Below, in pieces: positions 61,515-64,000 of a stretch of DNA of 64,000 bases (the stretch's first letter is position 1; every line of letters starts with the position of its first letter). The translations under genes were made by a program, and so were the position numbers. Below the pieces are notes generated by a model. It had not been told where the DNA came from and searched no databases. It worked only from the letters and a program-made list of their open reading frames with translations. Source of the stretch: Enterobacter hormaechei subsp. xiangfangensis (GTDB taxonomy: Bacteria > Pseudomonadota > Gammaproteobacteria > Enterobacterales > Enterobacteriaceae); contig NZ_CP017183.1 of the NCBI RefSeq assembly GCF_001729785.1, positions 1,054,001 to 1,118,000 of the forward strand, in the 5' to 3' direction.

Positions 61515-62735
61515 TTACGCTTTATGACGGTTGTCAGGCAGGAATATGGTCAACATCCCCAGAAGTGGCAGGAAAGCGCAGATTTTATAGACCAGGAAGA
61601 TGCTGGTGTGGTCGGCAACCATCCCTAAAACGGCTGCGCCAAGGCCGCCCATGCCAAAGGCAAAACCGAAAAAGAGGCCGGAAACCATACCGATACGTCC
61701 CGGCAGCAGCTCCTGCGCGTAGACCAGGATGGCTGAAAATGCCGATGCGAGAATAAAACCAATAATCACCGTCAATATTCCGGTCCATTCCAGCGTTGCG
61801 TAGGGTAAAACAAGCGTAAACGGTGCAACGCCGAGGATAGAGCCCCAAATCACATATTTACGTCCGATTTTATCCCCCACAGGGCCGCCAATCACCGTGC
61901 CTGCCGCCACCGCAAACAGGAAAGCAAAGAGGTGGAACTGGGCATTTTGTACCGATAATCCGAATTTTTGCATCAGATAGAAGGTGTAATAGCTGCTGAT
62001 GCTCGCCATATAAAAATATTTCGAGAAAATCAGCACCAGCAGCACGCTGACGGCAAGGATCACCTTATTGCGCGGAAGGGGGTTGGTTATCTTCGCGGCA
62101 GGTTTTCCCTTATTTACGCGATGCTGCGCGGCATACCAGCGGCTGATTTGCGCCAGGACGACAATCGCCAGCAGCGCGGCCAGCACAAACCACGCCACGT
62201 TGCCTTTACCGTAGGGCGCGATAATCACCGCCGCCAGCAGGGGACCGAGGGAGCTACCAAAGTTCCCCCCCACCTGGAACAGAGATTGCGCCAGCCCGTG
62301 GCGTCCGCCGGAGGCCATACGCGCCACGCGGGACGATTCCGGATGGAACACCGATGAACCGGTTCCCACCAGCGCCGCGGCAACCAGTACCGCCTCATAG
62401 CTGCCCGCCATGGCCAGCAGCACCAGCCCGCTCAGGGTGAAGCACATCCCAATGGGCAGCGACCATGGCATCGGGTATTTGTCCGTCCAGTAGCCCACCA
62501 CCGGCTGTAGCAGCGAAGAGGCCAGCTGGAAGGTCAGGGTGATCATTCCGATCTGCACGAAGGTTAATGAGAACTCAGACTGCAACAGCGGGTAGATCGC
62601 CAGAATCAGCGACTGGATCATGTCGTTGAGCAGATGAGAGAGACTGATTGCGCCTAATACTTTAAAGGAAGTGCGCGATTTCGGCGGCGACGCCGGAGCG
62701 CCCTGGACGGGCTGGGTTGATTCACTGATTGCCAT
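61515..62735 (-). CDS. fsr: Fsr, MFS fosmidomycin-resistance efflux transporter
   Basis: Twelve-span major facilitator protein, 406 residues, matching E. coli Fsr. ATG at 62733-62735 (MAISESTQPVQG) is preferred; a GTG three codons earlier is possible. Family motif LLQPVVGYWTDKYPMPWSLP between helices 2 and 3, and GLFFGFAFGMGGLGAAVLG near the end. Overexpression in E. coli gives fosmidomycin resistance; the natural substrate is unknown. Confidence 0.96.
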   Translation of the reverse strand: MAISESTQPVQGAPASPPKSRTSFKVLGAISLSHLLNDMIQSLILAIYPLLQSEFSLTFVQIGMITLTFQLASSLLQPVVGYWTDKYPMPWSLPIGMCFTLSGLVLLAMAGSYEAVLVAAALVGTGSSVFHPESSRVARMASGGRHGLAQSLFQVGGNFGSSLGPLLAAVIIAPYGKGNVAWFVLAALLAIVVLAQISRWYAAQHRVNKGKPAAKITNPLPRNKVILAVSVLLVLIFSKYFYMASISSYYTFYLMQKFGLSVQNAQFHLFAFLFAVAAGTVIGGPVGDKIGRKYVIWGSILGVAPFTLVLPYATLEWTGILTVIIGFILASAFSAILVYAQELLPGRIGMVSGLFFGFAFGMGGLGAAVLGMVADHTSIFLVYKICAFLPLLGMLTIFLPDNRHKA

Positions 62736-62899
62736 AAATACCACGTCGATTTGTTATTAGAGATGCAGGGAGTAATTATTATCCGACTAACATACCCGTC
62801 CGTGACATTTGAAGAAAGTCGCAATTCTGAAAACTTATTTGTCTATTCTTGTGAGTCACTGTAATTTTTGCGTTTGTCTATGGGTCAGGGAGAGAGAAG

Positions 62900-64000
62900 A
62901 TGAAGTTAATGAAGCGTGGCGTCGCGCTGGCGCTCATCGCCGCATGGGGGCTAACAAGCCTGCCCGCGCAGGCGTATGAAAAAGATAAAACCTATAAAAT
63001 TACCATTCTGCATACTAACGATCATCACGGCCATTTCTGGCGCAGCGAATACGGTGAATATGGCCTGGCGGCGCAAAAAACGCTGGTGGATGGCATTCGT
63101 AAAGAGGTCGCGGCCCAGGGCGGCAGCGTGCTGTTGCTGTCGGGCGGGGATATTAATACCGGCGTACCGGAATCTGATTTGCAGGATGCCGAGCCTGATT
63201 TCCGCGGCATGAATTTAATTGGTTACGATGCGATGGCGGTCGGAAACCACGAGTTTGATAATCCGCTGAGCGTGTTGCGCCAGCAGGAGAAGTGGTCCAA
63301 ATTCCCGTTCCTTTCCGCCAATATTTATCAGAAAAGCACCGGCGAGCGCTTGTTTAAACCGTGGGCGCTGTTCAAGCGTCAGGATCTGAAGATCGCGGTC
63401 ATCGGCTTAACCACCGACGATACGGCCAAAATTGGCAACCCTGAATTTTTCACCGACATCGAATTCCGTAAACCGGCGGACGAAGCGAAGCTGGTGATCC
63501 AGGAGTTGCAGCAGAATGAAAAACCGGATGTGATTATCGCGACCACCCACATGGGGCATTACGATAACGGTCAGCACGGCTCTAACGCGCCGGGCGACGT
63601 GGAGATGGCGCGCAGCCTTCCAGCGGGCTCGCTGGCGATGATTGTGGGCGGTCATTCGCAGGATCCGGTCTGCATGGCTTCTGAGAATAAAAAGCAGGTA
63701 GATTATGTGCCCGGCACGCCGTGCGCGCCGGATCGTCAGAACGGGATCTGGATTGTACAGGCCCACGAGTGGGGTAAATACGTTGGCCGCGCGGATTTCG
63801 AATTCCGTAACGGCGAGATGAAGCTGGTGCACTATCAGCTCATCCCGGTCAACCTGAAGAAGAAAGTGACCTACCCGGACGGCAAAAGCGAGCGGGTACT
63901 CTACACGCCAGAGATCGCTGAAAACCAGCAGATGCTCTCTCTGCTGACGCCGTTCCAGAGCAAAGGGAAAGCGCAGCTGGACGTGAAGATTGGCACGCTT
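62900..64000 (+). CDS. ushA: UshA, periplasmic UDP-sugar hydrolase/5'-nucleotidase (3' truncated by window)
   Basis: Hydrolyses UDP-sugars and nucleotides in the periplasm. The first 367 codons are in the window and the frame remains open at the edge (full family length about 550). Signal peptide of 25 residues (MKLMKRGVALALIAAWGLTS... ending PAQA before YEKDK). Dimetal-site residues Asp41 and His43 in LHTNDHHGH, Asp84 in SGGDINTG, Asn/His in VGNHEFD, and THMGH, GGHSQD. ATG 62900 follows AGAGAGAAG. Divergent from fsr. Confidence 0.97.
   Translation, partial: MKLMKRGVALALIAAWGLTSLPAQAYEKDKTYKITILHTNDHHGHFWRSEYGEYGLAAQKTLVDGIRKEVAAQGGSVLLLSGGDINTGVPESDLQDAEPDFRGMNLIGYDAMAVGNHEFDNPLSVLRQQEKWSKFPFLSANIYQKSTGERLFKPWALFKRQDLKIAVIGLTTDDTAKIGNPEFFTDIEFRKPADEAKLVIQELQQNEKPDVIIATTHMGHYDNGQHGSNAPGDVEMARSLPAGSLAMIVGGHSQDPVCMASENKKQVDYVPGTPCAPDRQNGIWIVQAHEWGKYVGRADFEFRNGEMKLVHYQLIPVNLKKKVTYPDGKSERVLYTPEIAENQQMLSLLTPFQSKGKAQLDVKIGTL

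Overview
The window is a stretch of enterobacterial chromosome. Protein sequences and gene order match the Escherichia coli ampG-ushA region almost gene for gene, with near-identical Tig, ClpP, ClpX, Lon, HU-beta, AcrB, Adk and HtpG. The differences (a lacI-lacZ pair without lacY, extra MocR regulators, no aes, no ybaA, CCCTCTCCC-type repeats, a cysteine synthase-like gene beside decR) point to a relative such as Enterobacter, Lelliottia or Leclercia rather than E. coli. The genus is inferred from the sequence alone. Base composition is about that of Enterobacter, with AT-rich pockets at hha-tomB, after ffs, and in a few promoter regions.

Layout. 1-287: leader, probably belonging to cyoA beyond the left edge. 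288-2387: yajG-ampG (peptidoglycan recycling) on the minus strand, divergent from bolA (2691-3008). 3340-12030: the protein quality-control block tig, clpP, clpX, lon, hupB, ppiD, with recognisable heat-shock promoters at clpP and lon. 12179-13055: ybaV, fadM. 13103-13769: a RelE/HigB-like toxin-antitoxin pair wedged between fadM and queC. 13773-17155: queC, ybaE, cof. 17196-18816: a cysteine desulfhydrase-like gene divergent from decR. 18847-24249: the mdlA-mdlB ABC exporter, then the sigma-54/NtrC-controlled glnK-amtB ammonium operon. 24343-26559: tesB, ybaY, atl and the 4.5S RNA gene ffs.

26797-33789 is an accessory segment where E. coli carries ybaA. It holds an unrecognised translationally coupled small-gene pair (ribbon-helix-helix-like plus a 71-residue partner), a MocR regulator divergent from a YczE-like membrane protein, and lacI-lacZ with two inverted copies of one operator core flanking lacI. 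33841-36020 holds pdeB and a Zur-box-controlled pair of zinc-free ribosomal proteins (rpmE2, rpmJ2; the latter is only 46 residues). 36017-38289 is a second MocR regulator divergent from a GNAT acetyltransferase. 38261-40225: ylaC, maa, hha, tomB. 40736-45893: acrB-acrA divergent from acrR over an AcrR palindrome. 46007-54211: mscK, rsmS (58 codons), priC, ybaN, apt, dnaX (with a conserved programmed -1 frameshift site), ybaB, recR. 54322-62735: htpG, adk, hemH, gsk, ybaL, fsr. The window ends inside ushA (62900 onward).

Most of the window is housekeeping. The parts worth a second look are the small-gene pair after ffs, the toxin-antitoxin insertion, the two MocR modules, the lacY-less lac unit, the maa promoter with two palindromes, and a dispersed CCCTCTCCC repeat family, one copy of which supplies the C-terminal codons of rsmS.
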